Of a stretch of DNA of 64,000 bases, positions 50,541 through 61,660 are shown piece after piece. The DNA comes from Planctomycetota bacterium (GTDB lineage Bacteria; Planctomycetota; Planctomycetia; Planctomycetales; Planctomycetaceae). The notes beneath the pieces are model-generated. The model had not been told where the DNA came from. It did not search any database and saw nothing but the letters and a program-made list of their open reading frames with translations. Location: assembly GCA_030836185.1 (NCBI GenBank), contig JAURQH010000052.1:48485-112484 (forward strand), in the 5' to 3' direction. Made by a program: the position numbers and the translations under genes. The number at the start of each line of letters is the position of its first letter. Position 1 is the stretch's first letter.

Positions 50541-51731
50541 ATGGAAATCTCCCAAGTCGTCCAAAATATTAAACCTTCCGCAACCATTGCCGCCGCCACG
50601 AAAGCCAAAGAACTGAAGGCTCAGGGAGTCGATGTCCTGGAGTTCACTCTGGGAGAACCCGACTTCACCACGCCCGCTCATATCTGCCAAGCCGCCAAAA
50701 ATGCGATGGACGCCGGTAAAACTCATTACACACCCGCCGGCGGGCTCATGGATGTCCGCCAGGCGATTGCCGATGCTTACGAGAAAACTCACGGCCTGAA
50801 ATACTCAGCCAAGGAAGTTGTGATTTCCAATGGAGCCAAGCACTCCATCCACAACGCCTTGATGGCACTTTGCAACCCGGGCGATGAAGTGATCATCCCG
50901 GCTCCCTTCTGGGTCAGTTACAGCGATCTTGTCGAACTGACGGGAGCGAAAGCCGTCATCCTCTCCACCAAAGAAGAAGACAACTTCTGCTTACAGCCGG
51001 AAGACTTAGAAGCCGCCATCAATGAGAAGACGAAGTTGATCATGCTCAACTCACCGTGCAACCCGACAGGAACTTCGTATCCCCCCGAGTTGCTGCATCA
51101 GTTGGCTCGCATCGCCACCGACAAAGGCGTTCATATCTTGTCGGATGAAATTTACGAACGCTTGATCTATGAAGGCTCCGAATTCAAATCGGTCGCCACT
51201 TTCAGCGACGACATTCGACAGAATACGATCACCGTCAACGGCGTGAGTAAAGCCTATGCGATGACAGGTTGGCGAATCGGTTGGACACTCAGTTCTCCTG
51301 AAGTCGCCAAGGCAATGGAGAAGTTGCAAAGTCAGGAAACCTCCTGTCCGTCGAGTATCAGCCAATTGGCAGCGAAGGCTGCCGTCTCGGGACCGCAGGA
51401 ATGCGTTGATGAGATGCTGGTTTCGTTCGTTGAACGCCGTAAGTATGTTCTCGAACGACTAAACGCGATTCCCGATCTCTCTGTCCCCACGCCGGGCGGA
51501 GCGTTCTATGCGTTCATCAACGTCAGTCGCTATTTCGGTAAGACATTGCAAAACGGCGTGACTGTCGATAACGCCACCGACTTCTGCACGGCACTCCTTG
51601 AAAATGCTCACGTGGCCCTCGTGACGGGTGACGCCTTCGGTGCTCCCGGCTTCGTGCGATTGTCGTTCGCGACCGATATGGAAACCATTACGGCGGGACT
51701 CGATGCCTTTGAAGGATTCCTGAAGGGTTAG
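50541..51731 (+). CDS. aspC: Aspartate aminotransferase, class I (Ib type)
   Basis: A 396-residue PLP enzyme. It moves the amino group between aspartate or glutamate and their keto acids. Blocks: FTLGEPDFTTP near residue 36, THYTPAGGLMDVRQAIADAY, NGAKHSIHNAL, LNSPCNPTGTSYP with the PLP-stacking area, LSDEIYERLIYEG and the PLP lysine in NGVSKAYAMTGWRIGWTL. This is the Ib branch found widely in bacteria, some of which also take prephenate. No clear Shine-Dalgarno before the start, which overlaps CCATGG. Stop is 35 bases from the dispersed repeat. Confidence 0.92.
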   Translation: MEISQVVQNIKPSATIAAATKAKELKAQGVDVLEFTLGEPDFTTPAHICQAAKNAMDAGKTHYTPAGGLMDVRQAIADAYEKTHGLKYSAKEVVISNGAKHSIHNALMALCNPGDEVIIPAPFWVSYSDLVELTGAKAVILSTKEEDNFCLQPEDLEAAINEKTKLIMLNSPCNPTGTSYPPELLHQLARIATDKGVHILSDEIYERLIYEGSEFKSVATFSDDIRQNTITVNGVSKAYAMTGWRIGWTLSSPEVAKAMEKLQSQETSCPSSISQLAAKAAVSGPQECVDEMLVSFVERRKYVLERLNAIPDLSVPTPGGAFYAFINVSRYFGKTLQNGVTVDNATDFCTALLENAHVALVTGDAFGAPGFVRLSFATDMETITAGLDAFEGFLKG

Positions 51732-51766
51732 TTCAACCCCTGAGTTCTCAAACGCTCAACCGCCGA

Positions 51767-52016
51767 TTCAAGATTTGAAGATTCGATGATTTGGGGGTGT
51801 GCTATTTCCGAATCTTGAGCAAGTTGTTGACTTCGTTCGGTTTGCGTCAAAACGCATTTGGAGTGAAAAATGACCGCAACGTAGGTGCGCATCTTCCACG
51901 CCACGCGAAATCGCCTCCTTTCTCACGTTGCAGCGGTCGTCATTGTTCAACACTCTATGAGACTATGAGCCTATGAGCCTACAAATAAAATCCTTGGCCG
52001 GTGGAACCGGCCCTAC
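51767..52016 (-). repeat. Dispersed ~250-bp element, copy 2
   Basis: Reverse-orientation copy of 17920-18212. On the minus strand it begins with the same type B REP palindrome (51996-52016), holds AAAGGAGGCGATTTCGCG, and ends in CACCCCCAAATCATCG. It lacks the GATTTGGAA amplification and spans 250 bases. It lies between aspC and the YqgE gene. Confidence 0.75.
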
Positions 52017-52031
52017 AAACACTCAGCTCAC

Positions 52032-52601
52032 TCAGTTCAGTTCCGGGTGTTTGACGGCCTGATTGATGAACTGTTCTTGATTGGCGGCGACTCGATCCAT
52101 CATTTGCTCCCAGAGATTATAAGGATCGTCGCTGAACACAAGATCGGAGTTTGCGGGAGTGGCGTACCAATCTCCTCGTTCGAGTTCCGCTTCAAGCTGA
52201 CCCGGTGACCAACCGGAACACCCGTTGTACACACGGAACGTCGTCGAATCGACATCTTCTTGCGCCGCCTTGATCACTTCTTCAAACACATCGGCGCGTG
52301 TCGGCACATACACGCCGGGGATCACCGATTCGCTTTCGGCAAGATCTCCGCGGTCGTGTAAAACGATGAGACCTCCCTGTTCGACGGGGCCACCGTAGAA
52401 AACCGATTCATCCATGCCTTCCACATTGAGATGTTTGGAAAGCGCGTGTGAGACGGCGATGTCGGAGGGGCGATTGATGACCACGCCCATGGCACCATTG
52501 TCGCCTTGCTCAATCATCAAGACGACCGTCTTGAAGAAGCTGGGGTCGAGTAGGTGTTTGGCGGCAACGAGAAGTTGCCCTCGTATATGATGCGTATCCA
52601 T
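52032..52601 (-). CDS. YqgE/AlgH family protein (UPF0301)
   Basis: A 189-residue protein of the AlgH/YqgE family. It has GQLLVAAKHLLDPSFFKTVV, GAMGVVINRPSD near residue 40, VFYGGPVEQGGLIVLHD near 67 and YNGCSGWSPGQLEAEL near 125, all family blocks. AlgH was named for a role in alginate gene control in Pseudomonas, but the molecular function is unknown. The C-terminal block is followed by a tail with NQEQFINQ. Not obviously linked to the neighbours. Confidence 0.88.
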   Translation of the reverse strand: MDTHHIRGQLLVAAKHLLDPSFFKTVVLMIEQGDNGAMGVVINRPSDIAVSHALSKHLNVEGMDESVFYGGPVEQGGLIVLHDRGDLAESESVIPGVYVPTRADVFEEVIKAAQEDVDSTTFRVYNGCSGWSPGQLEAELERGDWYATPANSDLVFSDDPYNLWEQMMDRVAANQEQFINQAVKHPELN

Positions 52602-52715
52602 AAATGTTGAATCCGCGAGTGCGTTGTGAATTTGACAGGTCTATAAGACTGTGGCCGAATGGCCTGCCTTCAGGCTACTTACTTTAAGCCAGCAAAGAAA
52701 GAAGTTCTTTTTGAG

Positions 52716-54578
52716 TTACGCCTTGCGGATGAAATTGGCCGCAAAACTGCGGACTTCCTGCCCGTTCAAAACGTGAAACATCCGCAATTGCTGGATCGTA
52801 GATTGGCTGAATCGGTTGAGTGGAATGTGAATGAGTTTCTTCCCGTACCGCTTTGCCAGTTTCTTCCAACCTTGCCCGGGAGGACTGGGTGATAAAAGTG
52901 CAATGTGCTTTTCTTCGCTGTGATGACAACCGGAGGCGATCAATCGTTCTTCCAGGGTGTCGCAGAAATCAAACCGGCGATCTGTCCAGATATCGGGAAT
53001 TGAACGGGGAGGAAACAGAAACATCGCGCCGCCGTAAACCGACATACCAATCCCCGGTCCGACCATTTCATTCTGATAATCTGTCGCAAACAGAGATAAT
53101 GTCGATTCGTCTTGTGTCTCGGCAAACCACGTCACACGCCACGGATAATCACGAGGGTCGGCAGGCGGATCGAACAACATGATCACACAATCGAGCGTTC
53201 CAGTGCTGGGAGGTAGCACTTTGACATACAAATCGCCGGTGTGCCAATTGCGAAGAGTCTCACGAATATCGAGACCATCTTTGAGACTCGTTGAAAATTT
53301 CTCGTGACGGGCCAAGTCGTGTCCCATCAGAGCGAGTGCTGCGTCTTTCACGTGTGTGCGAAAGCGTTCGATGGCTCCGTCTTCGGGGGGCCAACTGCAA
53401 TGCCGATGCGGATTCCAACTCATCTCCCATTTCTCTTTGTCGATTTTTTGGGGAGCCGGCTGCAAGTCACACGACCGCCATGAGACGACCGGACCGGGCA
53501 ATCGACTCTTCATATTCACCATTTCACCATCGGGAAGACGGGCTCGGTCGATGCCCATCTCGAACGAGTCGTAAGGCAACTCGCGGTCGAACGGGTACTC
53601 GCGTGCGGTCTCTGCGAGCTTGACGGCGAACTGATCTCCGAAAATTTGCTTGGCTGCGATGATGATGGAATAAAGATCGGGAGTGAGCCGTGTTTCGATT
53701 AACGACAGATTGCGCAGATACTGAAAATAACTAGCCAGAAGTTTGGGCGTGATTGATTGCGCTCGATTGCCCAAGTCGTTCTTATAGATATCTCTCGCTG
53801 ACAGCAATAATTCTTTAATGCCATCAATTGAGAGATTCTCATCGTCATCCAACTCAACGCGAGCGCGTTCGTAAAGTCCCGTGATGTAGGGTAGCTCTCC
53901 CAACAGAAATAGCAGCGTCTCGACTTTCACGCCGTAAATGTCGGCATCTTCGACTTCTGGCTGGACGACGTTTGATTCCCGCTGTTCGGTGTAGGCTTCT
54001 TTCACCCACGGCCAATCCATGATCGAGCAAACAAACAGAATTGAATCGTGTGTTTCCTCTAACTGGCGTAATCGGGACGCCAGATACTCAATCCGTTGGC
54101 AACATTGCTCTTCTTCGGGTCGCGGTAACGTAGGAAGAACGGCTGCCGAAAACAGGTCGGGCGAGACACGTTTGAGTGCGTACGGATCGGGGAAGAGACT
54201 TCCCATGCCGATATAATGATCGGTTTCCAGATCGATGTAAGCTCGTGGAATATGTTCCTGCAAGGCGATGCGTATCGCGGCAATCACCGGCTGACAGGGA
54301 TCGATGGGAACAAAACTCGATTCCAGATCACCCTCATCGTCTTCCGGGCGTTCCCAACTGAGCGGCGAATACTCGGGTTGCACGACGGCTGTCACTGCGG
54401 GAAGTTGAGTGATGGCCTCTTCCACCGGCGATTGAAATGACGGAGGCAAAGGAACCGCGATGCAATCAAAATCGGTCTCCAACATCACGCGGCGCACTTC
54501 GAGCGAATAATCACCCGAGCCGTGGATCACGGGAAGCACGCTGATTTTGTCGCTGATTTTCAGAAAGTCGGTCAGCAT
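52716..54578 (-). CDS. Large hypothetical protein, possibly TraB/DUF5682-like
   Basis: About 620 residues, cytosolic, no signal or membrane helix. The N terminus (KISVLPVIHGSGDYSLEVRR, then CIAVPLPPSFQSPVEEAI) and the sequence AYIDLETDHYIG near residue 115 recall the H-G-x-...-S-E layout of TraB/DUF5682 proteins. The rest, up to HVLNGQEVRSFAANF, has no motif I know. The start at 54578 is the first ATG; a TTG at 54620 would overlap nothing but lies right after the Bax-inhibitor stop. The upstream Bax-inhibitor gene and this one could be one transcript (45 bases). Confidence 0.6.
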   Translation of the reverse strand: MLTDFLKISDKISVLPVIHGSGDYSLEVRRVMLETDFDCIAVPLPPSFQSPVEEAITQLPAVTAVVQPEYSPLSWERPEDDEGDLESSFVPIDPCQPVIAAIRIALQEHIPRAYIDLETDHYIGMGSLFPDPYALKRVSPDLFSAAVLPTLPRPEEEQCCQRIEYLASRLRQLEETHDSILFVCSIMDWPWVKEAYTEQRESNVVQPEVEDADIYGVKVETLLFLLGELPYITGLYERARVELDDDENLSIDGIKELLLSARDIYKNDLGNRAQSITPKLLASYFQYLRNLSLIETRLTPDLYSIIIAAKQIFGDQFAVKLAETAREYPFDRELPYDSFEMGIDRARLPDGEMVNMKSRLPGPVVSWRSCDLQPAPQKIDKEKWEMSWNPHRHCSWPPEDGAIERFRTHVKDAALALMGHDLARHEKFSTSLKDGLDIRETLRNWHTGDLYVKVLPPSTGTLDCVIMLFDPPADPRDYPWRVTWFAETQDESTLSLFATDYQNEMVGPGIGMSVYGGAMFLFPPRSIPDIWTDRRFDFCDTLEERLIASGCHHSEEKHIALLSPSPPGQGWKKLAKRYGKKLIHIPLNRFSQSTIQQLRMFHVLNGQEVRSFAANFIRKA

Positions 54579-54623
54579 GGTCGATACGTCTTGCTCTCTG
54601 GGATTTCTATCCTCACCCAATCA

Positions 54624-55367
54624 TCAGTCGCGGCTTTGAAGTTTGGACAGCAATCGCAAGATTTCGAGGTACAACCAAACCAGCGTGACCATCAATCCAA
54701 GTGCTCCGTACCATTCCATATACTTGGGAGCACCATACTGAGCCCCTTTGGTAATGAAATCGAAATCGAGCAACAAAAAGAATGCTGCCACTCCCACAAC
54801 GATCAAACTGAAACCGATACCAATCGGTCCGTTGCCGTGAATGTAAGGAATCTGAACACCAAAGAATCCGAGGATAAAGCTGGCGAGGTAGATGAAGAAG
54901 ATTCCGCCCAACGCAGCCATCAAGCCGGTTCGTAAGCGGTCGGTCACTTTGATCCAGCCATTCGAGTAGACCATGCACATTGTGAATAGCGTGCCGAATG
55001 TGAGGCAGACCGCTTGGATCGCGATTTCAGGATAATACTGATTCATCAAGACAGAAATCGCCCCCAACGCAAGTCCTTCCACGACGGCATACATCGGGGC
55101 CGTGTAAGGTGATAATTTGGGCTTGAAGCTACTGACAAGCACCAGCACGAAACCTGCAATTCCTCCACCAAAGGCGAATGCCGGATAAAGTTGCGGCTGC
55201 GTCATGCATGTTTGCCAACTGAAAGCCGCGGCGGCGAAGGCGAGCAGAATCAGAATTCCCGTTTTGATGGCGGCCCCCTGAACGGTCATCACATCGGCGT
55301 CGGTCGTGTAGCCTGTGCCGGCTCTCTGAAAAATCCGCTCTGACATGACGGGATTCGAACTTCTCAT
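54624..55367 (-). CDS. Bax inhibitor-1/YccA family membrane protein
   Basis: A 247-residue protein with seven membrane helices. It starts MRSSNPVMSERIFQRAG, typical for the YccA-like bacterial group, and carries the C-terminal GAPKYMEWYGALGLMVTLVWLYLEILRLL with the acidic pair of the Ca2+-leak channels of this family. In E. coli such proteins act as inhibitors of the FtsH protease or as pH-dependent leak channels. The upstream region to 55595 holds its promoter; divergent from the PHP gene. Confidence 0.9.
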   Translation of the reverse strand: MRSSNPVMSERIFQRAGTGYTTDADVMTVQGAAIKTGILILLAFAAAAFSWQTCMTQPQLYPAFAFGGGIAGFVLVLVSSFKPKLSPYTAPMYAVVEGLALGAISVLMNQYYPEIAIQAVCLTFGTLFTMCMVYSNGWIKVTDRLRTGLMAALGGIFFIYLASFILGFFGVQIPYIHGNGPIGIGFSLIVVGVAAFFLLLDFDFITKGAQYGAPKYMEWYGALGLMVTLVWLYLEILRLLSKLQSRD

Positions 55368-55594
55368 TCTGAAAACTCCTGGGGAGAATATGATGACGAT
55401 TAGGGAGAGTGAATCATTATACGCAGGTCACTTCCGATTGAGAAGGAGTTCTCGATTCTCGAATACATTTTATGAAGTCTCTGACAAGATTCTGTAAAAA
55501 CCGATTGTCGATTCGGTTAGCGGTGGAATCTCTAATCTGGCCGTTGTAGTCTAATAACACATTGATTGCGTCCCACCTTACGGAAAGTCCCGCC

Positions 55595-56953
55595 ATGAAG
55601 TTGACCACCCCGCGAATCACGCTGATCACCAGTTTTGTCGCTGTTTTGATTCTCTTTGCGGTTCTTTTTCGACAAGACTCTGGCAACGGTTCTGCTGATG
55701 CGGCGGTTGTCTACGAACTGAAGGCCAAGCCCTCACAAAAATGGTACCGCGGCAATCTGCATACGCACTCGCTGTGGAGTGATGGGGATGATTACCCAGA
55801 GATGATTGCGGATTGGTATCAGGACAACGGCTATCAATTCCTCTGCTACACCGACCACAACAACATTCAGGAAGCCGACAAATGGATCGATGTGGAGAAG
55901 AGTAAGGGTGGACGCGAGGCTTACGACAAGCTCAAGAAAAAATATCCTGAGGGCTGGGTTGTTGAACGTGAGAAAGAAGGTCGAATCGAAGTCAAACTTA
56001 AGAAGTTCCCCGAACTTTACAATGAGTTCACGATCCCTGAAGAATTCTTATTGATGCGTGGCGAAGAAATCTCGGACCGCTACGACAAATACCCCATCCA
56101 CATGAACGCCTCCAACATTCAGGAAGCGATCCCACCGATGCGGGGGGACAGTGTTGCTCAAACGATGCAGAACAATGTAGACGCTGTCATCGCTCAGCGG
56201 GAAAGAACCGGCAAGGCGATTATGATTCACTTGAATCATCCGAACTTCGGCTACGCGGTTACTGCGGAAGACCTGATGGGCATTCGTGGTGAAAACTTCT
56301 TTGAAGTTTATAACGGTCACCCCGGCGTGAATGATTCCGGGAACGCCGAACGGGCGTCAACAGAACGAATCTGGGACATCGTCTTGACCCAACGTATCGA
56401 CAAACTCAACTTGCCCATCATGTATGGCATCGCAACCGATGATGGACACAGCTATCACGACATCCCGTCTCGTGCTTCAGAACCAGGACGTGGATGGGTG
56501 ATGGTGTTGGCCGATCAGTTGGAAGCAGAAACATTAATTCTGTCGATGGAAGCCGGTCAGTTTTATGCCACTTGCGGTGTTGATTTGAAATCGGTTGCCG
56601 CGACAAAGAAAGCGTATGAGTTGGCCATTGATGCCGAAGAGGGTGTCGAATACACCATTGAATTTATTGGGACTCGCGCAGGGTACGATCCCGAATCGGA
56701 ACCGGTCATCGGCAAGGACGGGAAAGAAATCCGCACAACACGTCGCTACTCCGAAGATGTCGGTGAAGTCCTGGCAACAACCAAAGGAACATCTGCCCGC
56801 TATGAGTTTCAGGGGGATGAGTTATATGTCCGCGCCAAAGTGACTTCGGATCGAAAAGTTCCCAACCCTTCCGAAGTTGGCGAACTTGAACGAGCCTGGG
56901 CACAACCCGTGTTGGGACCAGCGGGACTCGCGAAGCAAACGAAAGAGCGATAG
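55595..56953 (+). CDS. CehA/McbA-like PHP-domain metallohydrolase
   Basis: About 452 residues from the ATG at 55595, with GGAAAG before it. A membrane anchor or signal (LITSFVAVLILFAVLF) leads to the PHP-type domain: HTHSLWSDGDDYPEM (metal His), CYTDHNN, MRGEEIS, IMIHLNHPNFGY and a late YGIATDDGHSY. The C-terminal part is a beta domain. CehA/McbA enzymes cleave carbamate or phosphate esters such as carbaryl; in planctomycetes they act on unknown esters. Likely periplasmic. Stands before the oxoprolinase gene on the same strand. Confidence 0.82.
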   Translation: MKLTTPRITLITSFVAVLILFAVLFRQDSGNGSADAAVVYELKAKPSQKWYRGNLHTHSLWSDGDDYPEMIADWYQDNGYQFLCYTDHNNIQEADKWIDVEKSKGGREAYDKLKKKYPEGWVVEREKEGRIEVKLKKFPELYNEFTIPEEFLLMRGEEISDRYDKYPIHMNASNIQEAIPPMRGDSVAQTMQNNVDAVIAQRERTGKAIMIHLNHPNFGYAVTAEDLMGIRGENFFEVYNGHPGVNDSGNAERASTERIWDIVLTQRIDKLNLPIMYGIATDDGHSYHDIPSRASEPGRGWVMVLADQLEAETLILSMEAGQFYATCGVDLKSVAATKKAYELAIDAEEGVEYTIEFIGTRAGYDPESEPVIGKDGKEIRTTRRYSEDVGEVLATTKGTSARYEFQGDELYVRAKVTSDRKVPNPSEVGELERAWAQPVLGPAGLAKQTKER

Positions 56954-57002
56954 GATATCAGGTCCTGATATGACCTTGATCTCTTAAGAGTCTGGCAGAC
57001 CG

Positions 57003-60000
57003 ATGCAACGGTGGGAATTCTGGATTGATGTCGGCGGCACCTTTACGGATTGCATCGCTCGCTCTCCCGAAGAGGAGCTGTTGACGTGTAAAACCCTCAG
57101 TTCGGGAGCCACAAAAGGCGAAATTCTCGATTTGGACACGGAACGAACCTCGTTTGTCGATCCGCTCAGACAATTCGAACCATCTGATTTCTGGACCGGT
57201 TACGAACTGACGCTGAGTGATTTCCCCAACCACCGCTGGCAGGTCACCGCCTTTGACGCCGAATCGGGGCGCATTTATCTTGACCAATCACTCCCTCAGG
57301 ATCAGCCTCCCGGTCTCGCCTATGAATTGCGATCACACGAATCGGCTCCCTTAGTGGCAATTCGCAAAGTATTGGGACTCACAATCACAGAATCCATCCC
57401 CACGATTGCCGTGAAACTTGGGACAACACGCGGCACGAATGCGCTTCTGGAGCGCAAAGGCGCACGTATTGCCTTCGTCACGACGGAAGGGTTTGCCGAC
57501 GTCCTCTTGATCGGAAACCAGAATCGCCCGAAGCTCTTCGAACTCAACATCCAAAAACCGGAACCACTCGCAGAGACAGTCGTCGAGATTCACGAACGAC
57601 TCTCAGCCAAGGGAGAGGTCTTGATCGCTCCCGATTCTCAACAGATCAAAACACAACTGCAAGCAGTTTGGGAGACCGGCATTCGCTCCCTCGCGATTTG
57701 CCTCATGCATGCCTGGAAGAATCCGGCACACGAGCAACTTGTCCAGAAAATTGCGAGTGCCGTCGGCTTCACCGAAATCAGTGTTTCCTCGAAACTGTCG
57801 CCGTTGATCAAAATTGTCTCGCGGGGTGACACGACCGTTCTTGACGCGTATCTGTCACCCATCATTCGAGAATATCTGCTCGATATTCGGAATTCTCTAG
57901 GAGACGACAGCACGCTCAAATTGATGACCTCTGCCGGAGGACTTATTGACGCTGACCGATTTGTCGGTAAGGACAGCATCTTGTCCGGTCCGGCGGGTGG
58001 AGTGATCGGTTACGCCCAGGTCTCCAAGCAGGCGGGGTTCGGGAAAGCCATTGGTTTCGACATGGGAGGGACTAGCACCGATGTCTCTCGCTATGACGGC
58101 GTCTATGAACGAGAATACGAGACCGAAAAGGGAGGTGTTCGTGTTGTGGCCCCCATGCTGGCGATAGAAACAGTCGCGGCAGGTGGAGGCAGCATTTGTC
58201 AATTTGACGGCGTGAAACTTTCTGTGGGACCGGAAAGTTCGGGAGCCGATCCGGGGCCGGCGTGTTACGGACGCGGTGGGCCATTATCTGTTACCGATTT
58301 GAATGTTGCGTTGGGTCGCGTGCCGAGCGATCAATTCCCCTTTCCGATCAATACGTCCGCAGTACAGCTCCAACTAAAGCAACTCTGCGACCGTATTGAA
58401 AAATCTCCGCTCGGAAAATCTTATACACCTCTCGAACTGGCCGAGGGTTTTCTGCGTATCGCCAATGAAAACATGGTTCGCGCCATTCGCAAAATCTCGG
58501 TTGCACGAGGATTCAATCCTGCCGATCATGTGCTCGTCAGTTTTGGAGGGGCGGGAGGACAACATGCCTGTGCCATCGCTCGCACTCTCGGCATCAAAAC
58601 AATCCTGCTACACCCCTATGCCGGAATCTTAAGCGCGTACGGCATCGGCTTGGCCGATGTGAGGCGTTTTCGGGAACAATCGGTGTTCCAGGAACTCAAT
58701 GTCGAAACACTCAAAGATTTGGAAGTCACCTTTCAGACGTTGACAGAGGGAGCGACAGCAGATGTCCTCGCGGACGGTGTTCCCGCAGAGCAGATTTCCG
58801 AGAGCTTGGAATCGCTCGATTTGAGATATCTCGGAGCCGAAACTACCCTGAACATCGCCCGTCCCGAAGACGGAGATTATCAGCATGCTTTTGTGGCGCG
58901 ACATCAGGAACTTTACGGCTACACACATCCTGACAAGTCGCTCGAAGTGACTGCCGCCAGGGTGGAAGTCGTGGGGAAGTTCCCGCATCCCCCACAACGC
59001 GAAATGGAACTGACCACACGAACGCCGACACCGAATCGAGTCACGGAAGCGATTTTTGACGGCAAACCAGTCTCCACCGGAATTTATTATCGTCAGGATC
59101 TGAAAGCGGGCGATACGATTGAAGGTCCGGCGATCATTTGCGAAGAGATCTCGACAGTGGTCGTCGAACCCGGCTTTCGTGCGATGCTTGATGGTCATCT
59201 TTGCTTGCGACTTGAGTTACTACAATCATCGACGGAGAAATCCATCAGCACCGAAGCCGATCCGGTCATGCTGGAGATCTTCAACAATCTGTTTGCATCG
59301 ATTGCCGAGCAAATGGGCGTCACGCTGCAACAGACATCGTTCTCGACCAATGTGAAAGAACGTCTCGATTTTAGTTGCGCGGTCTTTTCGCCGAAGGGTG
59401 ATCTGGTTGTCAATGCGCCGCATATCCCCGTCCATCTGGGAGCGATGAGCGAGACGGTGAAAGGTGTGCTTGCCGACAATCCCGATCTCAAACCGGGCGA
59501 TGTGATCGTCACCAACGATCCTTATCGCGGTGGATCACACCTTCCCGATGTGACGGTCGTCACGCCGGTCCACGACACACAGACGAACGAATTATTGTTC
59601 CTCACCGCCAGCCGCGCCCATCATGCCGAAATCGGCGGGATCGTTCCCGGCAGCATGCCTCCATTTTCGAAGAATCTGGCAGAAGAAGGCGTGTTGATCC
59701 AAAACTTCAGGCTGGTTGATTCAGGGAACTCGCGCGAAGCAGATTTAGAGCAACTGTTGCTCTCAGGACCATACCCCAGCCGTTCGGTTGAGACCAATTT
59801 GCGGGACATCTCCGCCCAGGTCGCCGCAAATCAATTGGGAGTCCAACTGCTCACTGAGCTTGTCGATCAATATTCGCTGCCGGTCGTGCAGGCGTACATG
59901 AATCATATTCAACAGGCGGCAGCACAAAAAATGCGTATGTCGCTCGCCAACATTCCAGACGGCGAATACTCCCGCACCGATCATCTCGATGAGGGATCAG

Positions 60001-60803
60001 CGATCGCCGTGACGATCACGATTCACGGCGATTCGGCGACAGTCGATTTCACGGGAACAGGGCCAGTCCTCTCTACCAACCTCAATGCGAATTCCGCCAT
60101 TGTCAAAGCCGCCGTCATGTATGTGATGCGGTGCCTGATCAATGAAGACATCCCCCTGAACAGCGGCGTCCTCGAACCGGTTGAAATTGTGTTACCCACA
60201 TGCTTGCTCAATCCTCCCGCTCACGATGACCCGACTCAATGTGCGGCAATGGTCGGCGGTAATGTCGAGACTTCGCAGCGCGTGGTCGATGTCTTGTTGG
60301 GAGCACTGAACCTGGCCGCCGCGTCACAGGGAACAATGAACAATTTCACCTTCGGCGATGAGACGTTCGGTTATTATGAAACCATCTGCGGAGGAGCAGG
60401 AGCGACACCCGACGCTGAGGGAGCAGACGCCGTCCACACACATATGACGAATACGCGATTGACCGATGCCGAAATCATCGAGCAGAGATATCCGGTCCGC
60501 ATCAACCATTTTTCAATTCGGCGCGGATCGGGAGGAGAGGGCGCACATCGGGGAGGAGACGGCATCGTCCGCGAAATCGAATTTCTGCAGGATTTGGAGG
60601 TGTCCTTGCTCACCGAACGACGGGGAAACTTTCTCCCCTTTGGTCTGGAGGGGGGAGAGTCGGGACTTCCCGGAGAAAATGCCCTCAAATCGGTCGCAGG
60701 TAAAACTTCACGAATACTTGCTGGAAAAGCGCAAATAAAAGTCCACTCTGGTGACGTACTTACTTTGAAAACCCCCGGTGGAGGGGGCTTCGGCAAGAAG
60801 TGA
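57003..60803 (+). CDS. 5-oxoprolinase, fused HyuA/HyuB type
   Basis: A 1266-residue ATP-dependent enzyme that opens 5-oxo-L-proline to glutamate. The HyuA half (about 1-690) has [42 protein letters not shown] and the ATPase-type [12 protein letters not shown]. The HyuB half (about 750-1266) has [34 protein letters not shown] and [18 protein letters not shown] at the end. Full length and both halves fused in one frame, as in eukaryotic and many bacterial OPLAH. It also could hydrolyse hydantoin-like substrates. The cyclophilin gene follows in 90 bases. Confidence 0.93.
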   Translation: MQRWEFWIDVGGTFTDCIARSPEEELLTCKTLSSGATKGEILDLDTERTSFVDPLRQFEPSDFWTGYELTLSDFPNHRWQVTAFDAESGRIYLDQSLPQDQPPGLAYELRSHESAPLVAIRKVLGLTITESIPTIAVKLGTTRGTNALLERKGARIAFVTTEGFADVLLIGNQNRPKLFELNIQKPEPLAETVVEIHERLSAKGEVLIAPDSQQIKTQLQAVWETGIRSLAICLMHAWKNPAHEQLVQKIASAVGFTEISVSSKLSPLIKIVSRGDTTVLDAYLSPIIREYLLDIRNSLGDDSTLKLMTSAGGLIDADRFVGKDSILSGPAGGVIGYAQVSKQAGFGKAIGFDMGGTSTDVSRYDGVYEREYETEKGGVRVVAPMLAIETVAAGGGSICQFDGVKLSVGPESSGADPGPACYGRGGPLSVTDLNVALGRVPSDQFPFPINTSAVQLQLKQLCDRIEKSPLGKSYTPLELAEGFLRIANENMVRAIRKISVARGFNPADHVLVSFGGAGGQHACAIARTLGIKTILLHPYAGILSAYGIGLADVRRFREQSVFQELNVETLKDLEVTFQTLTEGATADVLADGVPAEQISESLESLDLRYLGAETTLNIARPEDGDYQHAFVARHQELYGYTHPDKSLEVTAARVEVVGKFPHPPQREMELTTRTPTPNRVTEAIFDGKPVSTGIYYRQDLKAGDTIEGPAIICEEISTVVVEPGFRAMLDGHLCLRLELLQSSTEKSISTEADPVMLEIFNNLFASIAEQMGVTLQQTSFSTNVKERLDFSCAVFSPKGDLVVNAPHIPVHLGAMSETVKGVLADNPDLKPGDVIVTNDPYRGGSHLPDVTVVTPVHDTQTNELLFLTASRAHHAEIGGIVPGSMPPFSKNLAEEGVLIQNFRLVDSGNSREADLEQLLLSGPYPSRSVETNLRDISAQVAANQLGVQLLTELVDQYSLPVVQAYMNHIQQAAAQKMRMSLANIPDGEYSRTDHLDEGSAIAVTITIHGDSATVDFTGTGPVLSTNLNANSAIVKAAVMYVMRCLINEDIPLNSGVLEPVEIVLPTCLLNPPAHDDPTQCAAMVGGNVETSQRVVDVLLGALNLAAASQGTMNNFTFGDETFGYYETICGGAGATPDAEGADAVHTHMTNTRLTDAEIIEQRYPVRINHFSIRRGSGGEGAHRGGDGIVREIEFLQDLEVSLLTERRGNFLPFGLEGGESGLPGENALKSVAGKTSRILAGKAQIKVHSGDVLTLKTPGGGGFGKK

Positions 60804-60893
60804 TCCGAAAGACTCCTCATCCACCATTTCATCTGTTAAGATAGATTCGTCCACACAACTTGGCTCGCTGTAGCATCGCAAAGGAACAGAACG

Positions 60894-61631
60894 ATGAGAG
60901 ACGGTGAAGATTTATCAGAATTCGAGCGTGGGTCTGCAATTACGCTACCCATGATCATCGTGATTGCCTTCATTCTGGGAATCATTTCTCTCGGCTTCTT
61001 GTTTGGACGAGAAGTTCCGACTCCCAAGCCGAGTTTGTACGGCGTCTATGAAAATAAATCGAACGAACCTTCAACCGAGGAAGTTGCCTTGTCTCAATTG
61101 CCAAATCGAAGAAAAGAAGTGGATGCTGCTATTGCCGATATCGACTTTGAAAAGAAAAACTATCAAGTCGTTCTCGATACCACTGCCGGAAAGATCACGC
61201 TCGATATGTGGCCCGATGTCGCTCCCGGACATTGCAAAAATATCATCGGCCTGACCAAAATCGGCTATTACGATGGCATCATTTTTCATCGTGTGATCAA
61301 AGACTTCGTCTGTCAGGTCGGTTGCCCGTTGGGGAACGGAACCGGTGGCCCCGGTTACACGATTGACGCCGAGTTCAATAACAAATTGCACGAAGCGGGT
61401 GTCTTATCGATGGCCCGCACGAGCGACCCGAATTCGGCCGGTTCGCAATTCTTTATCTGTTTAGGTCGGGTGCCTCATCTGGACAAGCAGTACACGGTGT
61501 TCGGCAAAACCGCCGATGACGAGAGCCTCAAAAACGTGCTGAAATTCAACTCAGTGAAAACCGGTGCTGGCGACCGTCCGGTGGAAGAGATCAAAATCAA
61601 GACTGCTAAGGTTGTCGAAACTGACAAATAG
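60894..61631 (+). CDS. Membrane-anchored cyclophilin (peptidyl-prolyl isomerase)
   Basis: A 245-residue protein with an N-terminal membrane helix (LPMIIVIAFILGIISLGFLF, about residues 18-37), a short linker and a cyclophilin domain from about 85. Active-site Arg is in FHRVIKDFVCQVG, and the substrate groove in GPGYTIDAEFN, GVLSMART and GSQFFICLG. It would help fold periplasmic proteins. A short hairpin (GTTTCAGC ... GCTGAAAC) follows the stop directly at 61631-61656. Confidence 0.9.
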   Translation: MRDGEDLSEFERGSAITLPMIIVIAFILGIISLGFLFGREVPTPKPSLYGVYENKSNEPSTEEVALSQLPNRRKEVDAAIADIDFEKKNYQVVLDTTAGKITLDMWPDVAPGHCKNIIGLTKIGYYDGIIFHRVIKDFVCQVGCPLGNGTGGPGYTIDAEFNNKLHEAGVLSMARTSDPNSAGSQFFICLGRVPHLDKQYTVFGKTADDESLKNVLKFNSVKTGAGDRPVEEIKIKTAKVVETDK

Positions 61632-61656
61632 TTTCAGCACAATCGCAAGCTGAAAC
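61631..61656 (+). terminator. Hairpin right after the cyclophilin stop
   Basis: An 8-bp perfect stem (61631-61638 with 61649-61656) with a ten-base loop, but no T-tract after it. Could be a terminator or a processing end. Confidence 0.4.
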
Positions 61657-61660
61657 ACTT

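Noticed and set aside
55340..55367. GTTCGAATCCC like a tRNA T-arm
   Set aside because: No acceptor or anticodon arms around it; it codes for SSNP in the Bax-inhibitor start, which is typical for the family.
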